NCBI RefSeq assembly: GCF_021352225.1
Contig: NZ_JAAUVI010000004.1
Span: 124,001 to 188,000, forward strand
Length of the DNA: 64,000 bases
Reading direction: 5' to 3'
DNA from: Methylobacterium sp. C25
Lineage (GTDB): Bacteria; Pseudomonadota; Alphaproteobacteria; Rhizobiales; Beijerinckiaceae
The translations under genes and the position numbers were made by a program. The notes beneath the pieces are model-generated. The model did no database searches. It saw only the letters and a program-made list of their open reading frames with translations, and was not told where the DNA came from. Below, one piece after another: positions 10,413-19,776 of the stretch. The stretch's first letter is position 1. Each line of letters starts with the position of its first letter.

Positions 10413-10483
10413 GGCTTCGCGCAATCGCGCCATGCACCATCGTGTTTGTGACTCCTCGCCTCCCGCGCTAGAGCGGGCCTGAG

Positions 10484-11593
10484 ATGTCCCACAACACGTT
10501 CGGCCACCTGTTTCGCGTCACCACCTTCGGCGAGAGCCACGGGGTCGCCCTCGGCTGCGTGGTCGATGGCTGTCCGCCCGGCCTCGCGATCGAGGCGGAG
10601 GAGATTCAGGCCGAACTCGACCGGCGCAAGCCCGGCCAGTCGCGCTTCACCACCCAGCGCCGCGAGCCTGACCAGGTGAAGATTCTGTCTGGCGTGTTCT
10701 CCGACGACCGCACCGGCGGCCGCCAGCTCACCACCGGCACGCCGATCGCCCTCGTCATCGAGAACACCGACCAGCGCTCGAAGGATTATTCGGAGATCCG
10801 CGACAGCTACCGTCCGGGCCATGCCGATTACGCCTACGACGCCAAATACGGCATCCGCGATTATCGCGGCGGAGGTCGCTCCTCGGCCCGCGAGACGGCG
10901 GCACGCGTCGCGGCCGGCGCCATCGCCCGCAAGGTGCTGCCGGGCGTGACCATCCGCGCCGCCCTGGTGCAGATGGGTCCGCACGCCATCGACCGGGCGA
11001 ACTGGGACTGGGAGCAGGTCGGGCAGAACCCGTTCTTCTGCCCCGACGCCAAGGCCGCCGCCTTCTACGAGACCTATCTCGACGAAATCCGAAAAGACGG
11101 CTCGTCGATCGGCGCGGTGATCGAGGTGGTCGCCGAGGGCGTGCCCGTCGGCCTCGGCGCTCCGGTCTACGGCAAGCTCGATGCGGATCTGGCCGCGGCG
11201 ATGATGTCGATCAATGCGGTGAAGGGCGTCGAGATCGGCGACGGCTTCGCGGCCGCTGCGCTCCGCGGCGAGGAGAATGCCGACGAGATGCGCTCGGGCA
11301 ATGCCGGCGCGCCGACGTTTCTGGCCAACCATGCCGGCGGCATCCTCGGCGGCATCTCGACGGGACAGCCCGTTGTGTGCCGCTTCGCGGTGAAGCCGAC
11401 CTCCTCGATCCTCACGCCCCGGAACACCGTCACCCGCGACAACCGCGACGTCGAGATCGTCACCAAGGGCCGCCACGACCCCTGCGTCGGCATCCGCGCC
11501 GTGCCGGTCGCCGAGGCCATGATGGCGTGCGTGCTCGCGGATCACTATCTGCGCCATCGAGGGCAGGTCGGCGAACCGCCCCAGAGCGCCTGA
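10484..11593 (+). CDS. aroC: Chorismate synthase
   Basis: A 369-residue enzyme that converts 5-enolpyruvylshikimate-3-phosphate to chorismate using reduced FMN, the last step of the shikimate pathway. Family motifs are GESHG (16-20), RRKPGQS near 48, and the FMN/phosphate-binding [10 protein letters not shown] (128-137). The length is normal. It is followed after 17 bases by ribB on the same strand, so the two are probably co-transcribed. Confidence 0.97.
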   Translation: MSHNTFGHLFRVTTFGESHGVALGCVVDGCPPGLAIEAEEIQAELDRRKPGQSRFTTQRREPDQVKILSGVFSDDRTGGRQLTTGTPIALVIENTDQRSKDYSEIRDSYRPGHADYAYDAKYGIRDYRGGGRSSARETAARVAAGAIARKVLPGVTIRAALVQMGPHAIDRANWDWEQVGQNPFFCPDAKAAAFYETYLDEIRKDGSSIGAVIEVVAEGVPVGLGAPVYGKLDADLAAAMMSINAVKGVEIGDGFAAAALRGEENADEMRSGNAGAPTFLANHAGGILGGISTGQPVVCRFAVKPTSSILTPRNTVTRDNRDVEIVTKGRHDPCVGIRAVPVAEAMMACVLADHYLRHRGQVGEPPQSA

Positions 11594-11610
11594 AGAACCG
11601 GAAGTCAAAC

Positions 11611-12687
11611 GTGACCCACCATTCCCGCGTCTCCGAGGCCGTCGCGGCCTTTGCCCGTGGCGAGATCGTCGTCGTCACGGATGACGACGACCGCGAGAAC
11701 GAGGGCGACCTCGTCGTCGCCGCCTCGCTCTGCACGCCGGAGAAGATGGCCTTCATCATCCGCAACACCTGCGGCATCGTCTGCGCGCCGGTGACGCTGG
11801 AGGAGGCCCGCCGGCTCAACCTCGCCCCGATGGTCGCCTCGAACGACGCGCCGCTCGGCACCGCCTTCACCGTCACCGTCGACGTGAAGCACGGGCTCAC
11901 CACCGGCATCTCGGCCGAGCAGCGCTGCAACACGGTGCGTGCGCTCGCCAACGGCAACATGGGCGCGGCCGATTTCGTGCGCCCCGGCCACGTCTTCCCG
12001 CTGATCGCCCGCGACGGCGGCGTGCTGATGCGCTCGGGCCATACCGAGGCCGCGGTCGACCTCTGCAAGCTCGCCGACCTGCCGCCGGTCGGCGTGATCT
12101 GCGAGCTCGCCAACGACGACGGCACCGTGATGAAGGGGCCGCAGATCGACGCCTTCGCCGAGACGCACGGCCTGAAGCGCGTCTCGGTCGCCGAGATGAT
12201 CGCCTATCGCCAGGCCCGCGACCGGCTGGTCGAGCGTGTCGGCAGCTTCCCGGTGAAGACCCAGCACGGCGCGATGACGGGCTATGCCTATGTCACGCCC
12301 TTCGAGACGATCCAGCAATTCGCCTTCGTCCATGGCGAGATCGGCGACGGCCGCGACGTGCTGGTGCGCCTGCACCGCTCTAACGTCGTCGCCGACGTGA
12401 TCGAGGGCGGCGGCCAGATCGACTGCGTCATGCGCCGCTTCGCCCGCGAGGGTAGGGGCGTGCTGGTCTACCTGCGCGACGGCACCGCCGGCGTGCCGCT
12501 CTCGCGCTACGCCGACGAGGGCGCGGAAGCGCAGCGCGTGCGCCAGTGGCGCGAAGTCGGCCTCGGCGCGCAGATCCTGCGCGATCTCGGCGTCCACTCG
12601 ATCCGCAATCTTTCCGCGTCCTCGCGCGCCTATGTCGGCCTCTCCGGCTTTGGCATCGAGTTGCTCGGCGACGAGCCTCTGGAGTGA
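11611..12687 (+). CDS. ribB: 3,4-dihydroxy-2-butanone-4-phosphate synthase with a degenerate GTP cyclohydrolase II domain
   Basis: A 358-residue riboflavin-pathway enzyme that converts ribulose-5-phosphate to dihydroxybutanone phosphate and formate. The N-terminal RibB domain has the metal-site motif RENEGDL at residues 28-34. The C-terminal half (about 210-358) has the RibA fold pattern, but the cysteine-rich zinc motif of active GTP cyclohydrolase II is absent: the region reads RSNVVADVIEGGGQID. Only the RibB activity is therefore expected. The start is GTG 11611 because family similarity begins there; the frame is open upstream but overlaps aroC. The stop overlaps the start of the HAD gene. 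Confidence 0.92.
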   Translation: MTHHSRVSEAVAAFARGEIVVVTDDDDRENEGDLVVAASLCTPEKMAFIIRNTCGIVCAPVTLEEARRLNLAPMVASNDAPLGTAFTVTVDVKHGLTTGISAEQRCNTVRALANGNMGAADFVRPGHVFPLIARDGGVLMRSGHTEAAVDLCKLADLPPVGVICELANDDGTVMKGPQIDAFAETHGLKRVSVAEMIAYRQARDRLVERVGSFPVKTQHGAMTGYAYVTPFETIQQFAFVHGEIGDGRDVLVRLHRSNVVADVIEGGGQIDCVMRRFAREGRGVLVYLRDGTAGVPLSRYADEGAEAQRVRQWREVGLGAQILRDLGVHSIRNLSASSRAYVGLSGFGIELLGDEPLE

Positions 12688-13352
12688 CCGAACGCCCGCT
12701 GTTCCCAGGGCAGGCCTTCGCCGCGTTCCTCTTCGACATGGACGGCACGATCCTGACCTCGATCGCTTCGGCCGAGCGGGTCTGGGCGCGCTGGGCGGAG
12801 AGGCACGGCCTCGACGTCGCGACCTTCCTGCCGACGATCCACGGCGTGCGGACGGTGGAGACCATCGCCCGCCTCGGTCTGCCCGGCATCGATCCGGTGG
12901 CCGAGGCGGACGCCATCATGCAGGCCGAGATGGAGGACGTCGCGGACGTCGCGCCGATCGCCGGGGCGCCGGCGTTTCTCGCCGACCTGCCGCGCGAGCG
13001 CTGGGCAATCGTCACCTCGGCGCCGCGCCTGCTCGCGGAGCGGCGCATCGCGGCGGCCGGCCTGCCGCTGCCACCACTGATGATCGCGGCGGAGGATGTG
13101 GAGCATGGCAAGCCTGCGCCCGATTGCTTCCTGCTCGGCGCGGAGCGGCTCGGTGTGTCGGTCGAGGATTGCCTCGTCTTCGAGGACTCGCCGGCTGGCC
13201 TGACAGCTGCCGATGCCGCCAGAGCACCGGCCCTGGTCATCACGACAACGCATGCCCATCCGTTCGAGACCGGCCATCCGAAGTACCGGGATTACGAGCG
13301 CCTAGCCGTGCGCGCGACAGCCGACGGCCTCCAGGTCTTCGAGCAAACCTGA
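12684..13352 (+). CDS. HAD-superfamily hydrolase (phosphatase/phosphomutase-like)
   Basis: A 222-residue HAD-IA hydrolase, probably a small-molecule (sugar or nucleotide) phosphatase. Motif I is FDMDGT with D18 and D20. Motif II is the VTSAPR stretch. Motif III is the Lys of GKPAPD, and motif IV is the acidic VFEDSPAG. A helical cap lies between motif I and II. The start is GTG 12684, which overlaps the ribB stop as GTGA and suggests translational coupling. The position after ribB hints at a riboflavin-pathway phosphatase acting on the pyrimidine phosphate intermediate, but this is guesswork from context. Confidence 0.85.
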   Translation: MTERPLFPGQAFAAFLFDMDGTILTSIASAERVWARWAERHGLDVATFLPTIHGVRTVETIARLGLPGIDPVAEADAIMQAEMEDVADVAPIAGAPAFLADLPRERWAIVTSAPRLLAERRIAAAGLPLPPLMIAAEDVEHGKPAPDCFLLGAERLGVSVEDCLVFEDSPAGLTAADAARAPALVITTTHAHPFETGHPKYRDYERLAVRATADGLQVFEQT

Positions 13353-13354
13353 AC

Positions 13355-13446
13355 CGTCATTGCGAGCGAAAGCGAAGCAATCCAGGGCCAACGGGCAGGC
13401 GTCGCGGGTGTGGCTCTGGATTGCTTCGCTGCGCTCGCAATGACGG
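13355..13446. repeat. Palindromic interspersed repeat with near-perfect inverted arms
   Basis: The left arm 13355-13385 begins CGTCATTGCGAGCG and ends AAGCAATCCAG. The right arm 13416-13446 is its near-exact reverse complement, separated by a spacer of about 30 bases. This pattern is typical of REP/MITE-like intergenic repeats widespread in alphaproteobacterial chromosomes. It sits between two convergent genes (HAD hydrolase and DUF1501) and could act as a bidirectional terminator. Confidence 0.85.
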
Positions 13447-13455
13447 CGGAAGCGC

Positions 13456-14658
13456 TCAGATCAGCGCCAGATCCGTGGCATCTACGCTCGGAAACACTCT
13501 TCGAAGCGCCGTCTGGTCGAGCCCGTAGAGCCGCTGAAAGAGCCCGGCGAACAGCGCCCGATAGTCGGTGAGCACAGAGTAGTCCCGGTTCTGGAAGAGG
13601 TGGGCCTCGTCGGCCTTCACTTGCGGGCCGGCGATCCGGCCGCCCTTGAGGCCGCCGCCGAGCACCCAGTAGACGCTGCCGTGGCCGTGGTCTGTGCCAC
13701 GGTTGCCGTTTTCGCGAAACGTGCGGCCGAACTCGGAGAGTACGACCACGACCGTGTCGTTCCAGGCCGGGCCGATCTCCTGCGCGAAGCCCGCGAGCCC
13801 ACGCCCGAGCTCCCCGATCCGGTCGGCGAGATACCCTGTACCAGCGCCCTGGTTCACGTGGGTGTCCCAGCCGCCGACATCGACGAACCCGAGGTTGAAC
13901 TGGTCGCGCATCAGGTGGCCGATGCGCCGCGCCGACAGCTCGAACCCCTTCGGTGACACGGCCCCGCGATCGGCCTGCTCCTGATGCGCGGAGATCGTCC
14001 GATAGACCTCGTCGCGCACCCGGAACCCTTCGCTGACCGAGGAGGCCAGCGGCGTCGCCTTGTACATCGCGGTGATCAGCCGGGCCTGGCGCTCGTCGAT
14101 GCCAGGCTTGCCGACTCGGGCGATGGCGATGTTCGGCACGGTCTCGCCGCCGCGAAAGATCAGCGGCATCTGCTCGGCGAAGGCGATGGGTCGCACGCGG
14201 GTCAGCTCGGCCGCGAGCCGCGCCATGAAGCCGGAATTGTAGTCGCGCCCGCTGCCGACGGTCTGGCCGAGCTCGATCGTGTCCTGCGTCTCGAAATGGC
14301 TGCGGGTGAGGTCGTCCGTGCCGGCGAAGGGCACGAAGGCCGCCTGACCCTTCGCGAAGAGCGGAAGGATCGTCTCGCGCAGGCTCGGATGCAGGCTCCA
14401 ATCGGCATCGAGCGTCAGGGCGGCGGCCGGGTTGTTCGGGTCGGGTCGCGCCACGGCGAGATTCGGCCGGGAGCGGTAGTAGAAGTCGCTGCCCGTCGGG
14501 ATCACCACGTTGGCGGCGTCGTAGGCGCCGCGCAGGAAGACGACGAGCAGCCGCGCATCCGCTTTCGGCGCGGCCCAGACGCGCCCGGCCACGGCGGAGA
14601 GCCCCAGCGCCAAGGACGCCCGGATGAGATCGCGACGATCCATGGCGAGATCCTTCAT
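13456..14658 (-). CDS. DUF1501 family protein, Tat-exported
   Basis: A protein of about 400 residues with an N-terminal twin-arginine-like signal (MDRRDLIRAS followed by a hydrophobic run ending VWAA). DUF1501 proteins resemble sulfatase/alkaline-phosphatase folds, and conserved family signatures such as SEFGRT and TDHGHG are visible in the C-terminal half. The function is unknown. It is immediately downstream of the DUF1800 gene, whose TGA overlaps a possible GTG start at 14670. I prefer ATG 14658 because GTGAGG lies six bases upstream. DUF1501 and DUF1800 genes travel together in many bacteria, implying a shared export or envelope task. Confidence 0.88.
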   Translation of the reverse strand: MKDLAMDRRDLIRASLALGLSAVAGRVWAAPKADARLLVVFLRGAYDAANVVIPTGSDFYYRSRPNLAVARPDPNNPAAALTLDADWSLHPSLRETILPLFAKGQAAFVPFAGTDDLTRSHFETQDTIELGQTVGSGRDYNSGFMARLAAELTRVRPIAFAEQMPLIFRGGETVPNIAIARVGKPGIDERQARLITAMYKATPLASSVSEGFRVRDEVYRTISAHQEQADRGAVSPKGFELSARRIGHLMRDQFNLGFVDVGGWDTHVNQGAGTGYLADRIGELGRGLAGFAQEIGPAWNDTVVVVLSEFGRTFRENGNRGTDHGHGSVYWVLGGGLKGGRIAGPQVKADEAHLFQNRDYSVLTDYRALFAGLFQRLYGLDQTALRRVFPSVDATDLALI

Positions 14659-14666
14659 GCCCAGCC

Positions 14667-16172
14667 TCACCGCATGAACTCGGGAGAGGACAGGAACAGC
14701 GTGTTCCAGTCCTGCGGCGAAACCGCCTGGGCGAGGGCCGTGCGGGTCGGCTCGCTCAGCGTGGCGGCCAGCGTCGAGAAGTAGAGCTCGTTCTGGATCA
14801 GCGGGAAGGCCGGCACCTCGGTGGCATCCGGCATCACGGCGTTGAACAGGCCGGCCGATCCCGAGCCGATCTGCCTGGCGATCTCGAAGCGTGTGGTCAT
14901 CTGGCCCGGCCCGCTCCAGGAGGCCGCGTCGAGGGGGTAGCCGTCCGGCGTGGTGCGGTTGAACAGGCCCTCGCCGAGGCGGTTGAGCCAGCCCTGCATC
15001 GGCGCGGTGTTCAGGATCGGGCGCCCGTCATAGGCGAGCCGCACCGCCGAGAGCACGAAGCGCATCGGGTCCTTGAAGCGGGCCGCGTTGGGCGCCGTGA
15101 AATCACGCGAGTGAAAAAGAGCATCGAGCACGGTCGGGATGTCGCCGCCGCTCTTGGCGAAGACGCCCGCCATGGTGTCGACGAGGGCGCCCGAGGGTTC
15201 ACTGCCCATGAAGGCACGGGCGAGGCCCCGCGAGACGCTGCGTGCCGTCGCCGGCTGGCTGCAGATGATGTCGAGCGCCTCGCCGATCTCGGCCCAGCCG
15301 CGCCCGCGGATCGTGTGGCCGAGCAGGTTCTTGTCGCCGTAATCGTGCCGGTTCGGGTTGAAGATGAACAGGCCGGCCCGGACTAGATCGGCCTGCCGCT
15401 CGGGCTTCACCTTCGGGTCCTCCGTCCGCGCATCGATGCCGATTCCGGTGAGGATGCGGGCGAGGTTCTCGACATCGCCCTGCGTGTAGCCGGTGCCGAC
15501 GCCCATGGTGTGCAGCTCCAAGAGCTCGCGGGCGTAGTTCTCGTTGATGTGCCCGGCGGCGTTGTCGGCATTGTCGAGGTAGCGCAGCATCGCCGGGTGC
15601 CGCAGGGTCGCCTCGACGAGATCGCGGAAGCGGCCCAGCGCGTGCGGGCGTATCGCGGTATCGACGTAGTCGCCGACCATGGCGCGCAGGTTCGCCTTGC
15701 CGAGATGAACGTTGAAGCGGTTGAACCAGATCCAGGTCAGGCGCTCGCGGAGCTGGTCGGGGCTGTAGAGCGCGCGGAGCAAAGTCGCGGAGGCGGCGTC
15801 CTTGACGCTGGCATTGAGCGAGGCCTGCAGCGCCCGCCGTGACTTCTGCTTGGCCTCGGGATCCGGCTCGGCATTGGCCTCCTTGCCCTGGGCCTGGAGC
15901 GCGGCAATCCGGTCGAACAGGCTGCCGCTCGGCGCCAGGGCGTCGACCTGCGCCTGCACCGCCGCCGGCAGCCGCGGCTGGGCCGGCGGATGCAGCTGCT
16001 CGCGCAGCCACGCCTCTCGTCCCTTTGTGCGAAACTCCGAAAAACTCGACGGGGTGATGCCCCAGGTCAGCGCATCGACGAAGGCCGCGTCTTCGGCTGG
16101 CGTGGCATCGGCACACACTGCCGAGCCCGCGAGCAAGGCAAGGGCGGCGAGGCAGCGCAGGGGACGGATCAT
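14667..16172 (-). CDS. DUF1800 family protein, exported
   Basis: A 501-residue protein with a Sec-type signal peptide at residues 1-25. It matches the DUF1800 family in length and in motifs such as the long N-terminal helical region, NENYARELLELHT near the middle and a C-terminal TPDGYP segment. The biochemical role is unknown. It is the first gene of a two-gene operon with the DUF1501 gene; the stop of this gene overlaps a candidate start of the next. The upstream region (16173-16430) contains no gene and no clear regulatory motif. Confidence 0.88.
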   Translation of the reverse strand: MIRPLRCLAALALLAGSAVCADATPAEDAAFVDALTWGITPSSFSEFRTKGREAWLREQLHPPAQPRLPAAVQAQVDALAPSGSLFDRIAALQAQGKEANAEPDPEAKQKSRRALQASLNASVKDAASATLLRALYSPDQLRERLTWIWFNRFNVHLGKANLRAMVGDYVDTAIRPHALGRFRDLVEATLRHPAMLRYLDNADNAAGHINENYARELLELHTMGVGTGYTQGDVENLARILTGIGIDARTEDPKVKPERQADLVRAGLFIFNPNRHDYGDKNLLGHTIRGRGWAEIGEALDIICSQPATARSVSRGLARAFMGSEPSGALVDTMAGVFAKSGGDIPTVLDALFHSRDFTAPNAARFKDPMRFVLSAVRLAYDGRPILNTAPMQGWLNRLGEGLFNRTTPDGYPLDAASWSGPGQMTTRFEIARQIGSGSAGLFNAVMPDATEVPAFPLIQNELYFSTLAATLSEPTRTALAQAVSPQDWNTLFLSSPEFMR

Positions 16173-16430
16173 CGCAGGCGAAGTCCCGGTGGCGAGCTAG
16201 GGCAGACTCGGCCCGGATTGCGGCAACCGCAAGTTCGGCGCGATCACGACACCGGTAGCTTGCTCCAACTCCCTCCGGAATTCCCGGATCGGACCATTTT
16301 TCTCGAAGGGAGTTCGATGATCTCAAGGTCAGGATCGACGAGACTGGTCGTCTCGACCTAAAGGCACCAAACCATCGGGCCGTGTGAGGATCAGGCTTTC
16401 CTAACTACGCGGCTGTTTAAGCATGGTGAT

Positions 16431-17591
16431 CTAGCGGTCTGATTGCAGGCGGACGTTGCGGCTTATTGATGCCTTGAGGATCGGACCGACCACCGAACGC
16501 AGCGGCTCGGGATCGACGTGGTGGTCGCGGCCCGCCGACCGAGCTACGAATCGTTGGTCGATAGTCCCATCGGAGCCGAGAATGGGCGTGAAGAGGTCGA
16601 TGAACCGGAAGCCCCGATCGTTGCAGATCGCGCGAAGACGCTGGTTAAAGCTGTCATGCATCGCCGTTCTTTCACTAAGCTTCGGGATATCTATCGACCT
16701 CACAGCATCGATCATCGCCTCTGGCGAACGATCCCCCTCCAGCCCAACGATGTGAGCGTTCGCGTAGCCCTGTGCCCAAGACTCGTCCGACAGTGCCGGC
16801 GGGAAGATCGACAGAACATGCGTCGCGAATGGCGATCCATAGTAGCTGCCGAGAAATGCGTGATACGCATCGGAGACCGTGTCGCAGAATGCCTCGAAGC
16901 CAGCGCGGTCAAACGCCCGTTCACCGGACTGGATGCGGCGGAAGACCGAGACGAATTCCACATCGACTTGGCCAAACTGGAAGAAAACCGGCAGCCGAGA
17001 CGCCAGCCCCGTTTCGCCAAGGGCCGCCGCAAGCCGCGCAAGTCTGGAATGGTACCCTGAGCGCGAGTGCGGATTGTTGAGCCCAAGCGCAGAGCCCCCC
17101 AAGCAAGCCAAGTGAATGGGAATGATGGGGTCTCGCCAGTTGTTTCCAACAATCCGGCTGGCGAGCGAGTGGCTGTCGCCAATCAGCAGATAAGGTTGGC
17201 CGACACGCTGCATCGCCGGCAGGACGGCCTGCCAGAAGTCCGCATCTCGGGCGGTGTCTGGATGCAGCAGCAAGTGGCTGTTGATCAGACTCGACATCAA
17301 CTCGGCGAGCGAGTTTCGATTCCAGCAGCGTGCCTCGGCAAGCCGGCTGAAACCGGCGGTGTCGAGCCGTATCGGATAGGAGAAATGCGTGAGGGAGCAG
17401 TAGTCGAGGAGATGCAGGAGAGCCCGGCGGTCGTCGGTAATGGCGGCACGAAATTCCGCCGACTGGCCCCTATAAGCTAACGGCTCGAAGCCCGCCGCCT
17501 TCACACGCAAGCCCATCGATGCATGCGTTTCCGGGAAATAGCGTCGCTTCCCGAGAGCGGATCTCAGCCAAAACGGCCACGGCTCAACCAA
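16431..17591 (-). CDS. Orphan SGNH-hydrolase-like protein
   Basis: A 386-residue protein I cannot name. It has features of an SGNH/GDSL-type hydrolase: LLIGDSHS (block I, Ser in GDSHS), FQFGQVDVE (blocks II/III region) and DHHVDPE near the C-terminus (possible catalytic Asp/His). Such proteins often act on acyl or acetyl groups of polysaccharides. The start is TTG 17591, supported by AAGGAG seven bases upstream. There is no signal peptide or membrane segment. Base composition is less GC-rich than its neighbours and codon use is looser, suggesting lateral acquisition. It is flanked by DUF1800 and a histone-deacetylase-family gene, neither of which explains it. Confidence 0.7.
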   Translation of the reverse strand: MVEPWPFWLRSALGKRRYFPETHASMGLRVKAAGFEPLAYRGQSAEFRAAITDDRRALLHLLDYCSLTHFSYPIRLDTAGFSRLAEARCWNRNSLAELMSSLINSHLLLHPDTARDADFWQAVLPAMQRVGQPYLLIGDSHSLASRIVGNNWRDPIIPIHLACLGGSALGLNNPHSRSGYHSRLARLAAALGETGLASRLPVFFQFGQVDVEFVSVFRRIQSGERAFDRAGFEAFCDTVSDAYHAFLGSYYGSPFATHVLSIFPPALSDESWAQGYANAHIVGLEGDRSPEAMIDAVRSIDIPKLSERTAMHDSFNQRLRAICNDRGFRFIDLFTPILGSDGTIDQRFVARSAGRDHHVDPEPLRSVVGPILKASISRNVRLQSDR

Positions 17592-17682
17592 ACAGCGGCT
17601 CCTTCCGTTGCCCCAGGGCCAGAGTCCGGAGCGCCCGCGGCGAGGCCATTCGATCGGCGCAGGCTCCCCTGAGAGACGTTGC

Positions 17683-18612
17683 CTACCGGCCCATCAGCGC
17701 ATCGACATGCGCCGCGACTGAGCGGCCGAGCCCGTCGAGATCGTAGCCGCCCTCCAGCACCGAGACGACGCGGCCGCCGCCATGCTTGTTCGCGACCTCC
17801 ATCAGCCGGCGCGTCGCCCAGCCGAAATCCGCCTCGGTGAGGCGCAGATTCGCCAGCGGGTCGAGATGGTGTGCATCGAAGCCCGCCGAGATGATGATGA
17901 GATCGGGCGCGAAGATCTCGAGCCGCGAGAGGATGCCGGCCTCGAACACCTCACGGAAGACGCTGCCGTCGTCGCCCGACCGCAGCGGCACGTTGACGAT
18001 GGTGTCGTGATTGCCGCGCTCGGAGGCCGAGCCCGTGCCGGGAAACAACGGCATCTGGTGAGTCGAGGCGTACAGAATGTCCTTGTCGTCCCAGAAGATA
18101 TCCTGGGTGCCGTTACCATGGTGGACGTCCCAATCGACGATCGCGACGCGGCTGGCGCCGTAGGCCTTCCGGGCATGACGGGCGGCGATGGCCACGGTGT
18201 TGAACAGACAGAAGCCCATCGGCGTCGCGCGCTCGGCGTGGTGGCCGGGCGGCCGCATTGAAACGAAGGCGTTGGTCGCTTCCTTCTTCATCACCGAATC
18301 GACCGCGAGCATGGCTCCGCCGACGGCATGCATCACCGCCTTGAGGGTGCCTGGCGACATCAGCGTATCGGAATCGATCTGCACGTAGCCGTCGGTGGGC
18401 GCGGCCTTGGCGATCGTCTCGACGTATTCGGCCGGGTGAGCGAGTTCGGCCGCAGCCAGGTCGGCGCGCGGGGCGAGGCAGCGGACGAGCGCGGAAAAGC
18501 TTTCCTGCTCCAGCGCACGCTCCACAGCCTGGATACGGGCCGGGCGCTCCGGGTGGCCCGGCGGGACGACATGGTCGAGGGCGCTGGGATGGCTCACGTA
18601 CAGGGTGGTCAC
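17683..18612 (-). CDS. Histone-deacetylase-family (acetylpolyamine amidohydrolase type) protein
   Basis: A protein of about 309 residues of the zinc-dependent HDAC/AcuC/AphA superfamily, which removes acetyl groups from amines or lysines. It carries RPPGHHAE (tandem active-site His), the zinc-binding DVHHGNGTQ and the metal-ligand Asp in SAGFDAH. The likely substrate in bacteria is acetylated polyamine or another small acetylamide. ATG 18618 sits directly against GGGAGG, while GTG 18612 is six bases from it, so the GTG start is more plausible. It is divergent from the L,D-transpeptidase gene. Confidence 0.9.
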   Translation of the reverse strand: MTTLYVSHPSALDHVVPPGHPERPARIQAVERALEQESFSALVRCLAPRADLAAAELAHPAEYVETIAKAAPTDGYVQIDSDTLMSPGTLKAVMHAVGGAMLAVDSVMKKEATNAFVSMRPPGHHAERATPMGFCLFNTVAIAARHARKAYGASRVAIVDWDVHHGNGTQDIFWDDKDILYASTHQMPLFPGTGSASERGNHDTIVNVPLRSGDDGSVFREVFEAGILSRLEIFAPDLIIISAGFDAHHLDPLANLRLTEADFGWATRRLMEVANKHGGGRVVSVLEGGYDLDGLGRSVAAHVDALMGR

Positions 18613-18805
18613 GATCATCCTCCCACCAGCGCGGCGCCTGCAACGGGCCGGCCTGCTGTCTCATCTCGGCAACAAGCGCAGCAATTGCGCCACGGTTTCG
18701 CTCGGCAAGGGCAGCTTGCCACAGTCATGACCATGAAGCTCGGCAATTTATCGCCGGTCCTGTCGGCCATCCGACTCGGCATTCCGTCTACTGGGCAACC
18801 ACGAT

Positions 18806-19483
18806 ATGCGTTCCGTCCTCAGGCTCCTTGCCCTCGCTCCGCTCTGTGCATCGCTGACCGCGTGCATGTCCGAGCGCGCCGAGCGTCCCCCAACGCAGCT
18901 CGCGGCGCTGACCCCGCCGAATGCCGTCGGCGGCACGATGCCGCTGCCCCCGCCGCCACCCTTTTTCCCTCCCGGACCCGAGCGCGACCGCGAATGGCTG
19001 AAGCTCGCGCCGGCCGCCCAGATCAACGACCCCGCGCTCCTGCGCACCGTCGTCGACTATCCGACCAAGGAGAAGCCGGGCACGGTGATCGTCGCGACGG
19101 CCGAGAAGCGCCTCTACCTCGTCATGGCCGACGGCAAGGCGATGCGGTACCCGGTCTCGGTCGGCAAGGAAGGCGCCTCCTGGTCGGGGACGGCCAATGT
19201 CGACCGCAAGCTCGAATGGCCGGACTGGAACCCGCCGAAGGAAATGCTCGAGCGCAAGCCCGATCTGCCGCATCGCCTGGAGGGCGGCCCGCTCAACCCG
19301 ATCGGCGCCCGCGCGCTCTACCTCGCCCAGAACGGCAGGGACACGCTCTACCGCATCCACGGCACCAACGAGCCGGAGAAGATCGGCCAATCGGTCTCGT
19401 CGGGCTGCATCCGCATGCTCAACGAGGATGCGATGGACCTCTACAACCGCGTGCCGATCGGCACGAAGGTCGTCGTGATGTAG
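18806..19483 (+). CDS. Lipoprotein L,D-transpeptidase (YkuD domain)
   Basis: A 225-residue periplasmic protein. The N-terminus has a lipoprotein signal with lipobox LTAC (Cys near residue 20), followed by a Pro-rich linker. The YkuD domain (about 95-225) ends with the catalytic signature SSGCIRM, with the partner His in RIHGTN. L,D-transpeptidases make 3-3 cross-links in peptidoglycan or attach outer-membrane proteins to it; alphaproteobacteria rely on them heavily. It is followed by a strong terminator hairpin. Confidence 0.92.
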   Translation: MRSVLRLLALAPLCASLTACMSERAERPPTQLAALTPPNAVGGTMPLPPPPPFFPPGPERDREWLKLAPAAQINDPALLRTVVDYPTKEKPGTVIVATAEKRLYLVMADGKAMRYPVSVGKEGASWSGTANVDRKLEWPDWNPPKEMLERKPDLPHRLEGGPLNPIGARALYLAQNGRDTLYRIHGTNEPEKIGQSVSSGCIRMLNEDAMDLYNRVPIGTKVVVM

Positions 19484-19519
19484 GCCCGCACCGGACATTC
19501 GAATCTGACGACGGCCCTG

Positions 19520-19555
19520 GCGGGGCGGCACGCAAGTGCCGCCCCGCTCCGTTTT
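19520..19555 (+). terminator. Rho-independent terminator after the L,D-transpeptidase gene
   Basis: A perfect 11-base stem (GCGGGGCGGCA at 19520-19530 and its complement at 19537-19547) with a six-base loop is followed by a short T run at 19552-19555. It lies 36 bases after the stop codon. Confidence 0.85.
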
Positions 19556-19776
19556 GCTGATCGTCTCCGGACCATCCGCCGCAGCGCGAAGATGCAAGAT
19601 CCGAAAAATGCGCTCATTCATGATTACGATTTCGAAAGCACCAATCGTGATGACGCTTTAACCTGAAATTCCATTCAGATTTGACCGTTAACCTCTTGAG
19701 ACGAGGCCATCACGCATAGTGCAGACACACAGGGACAAGAGACCGGCAAGACAAAAGCCGGGGGAGGCATCAAGAC

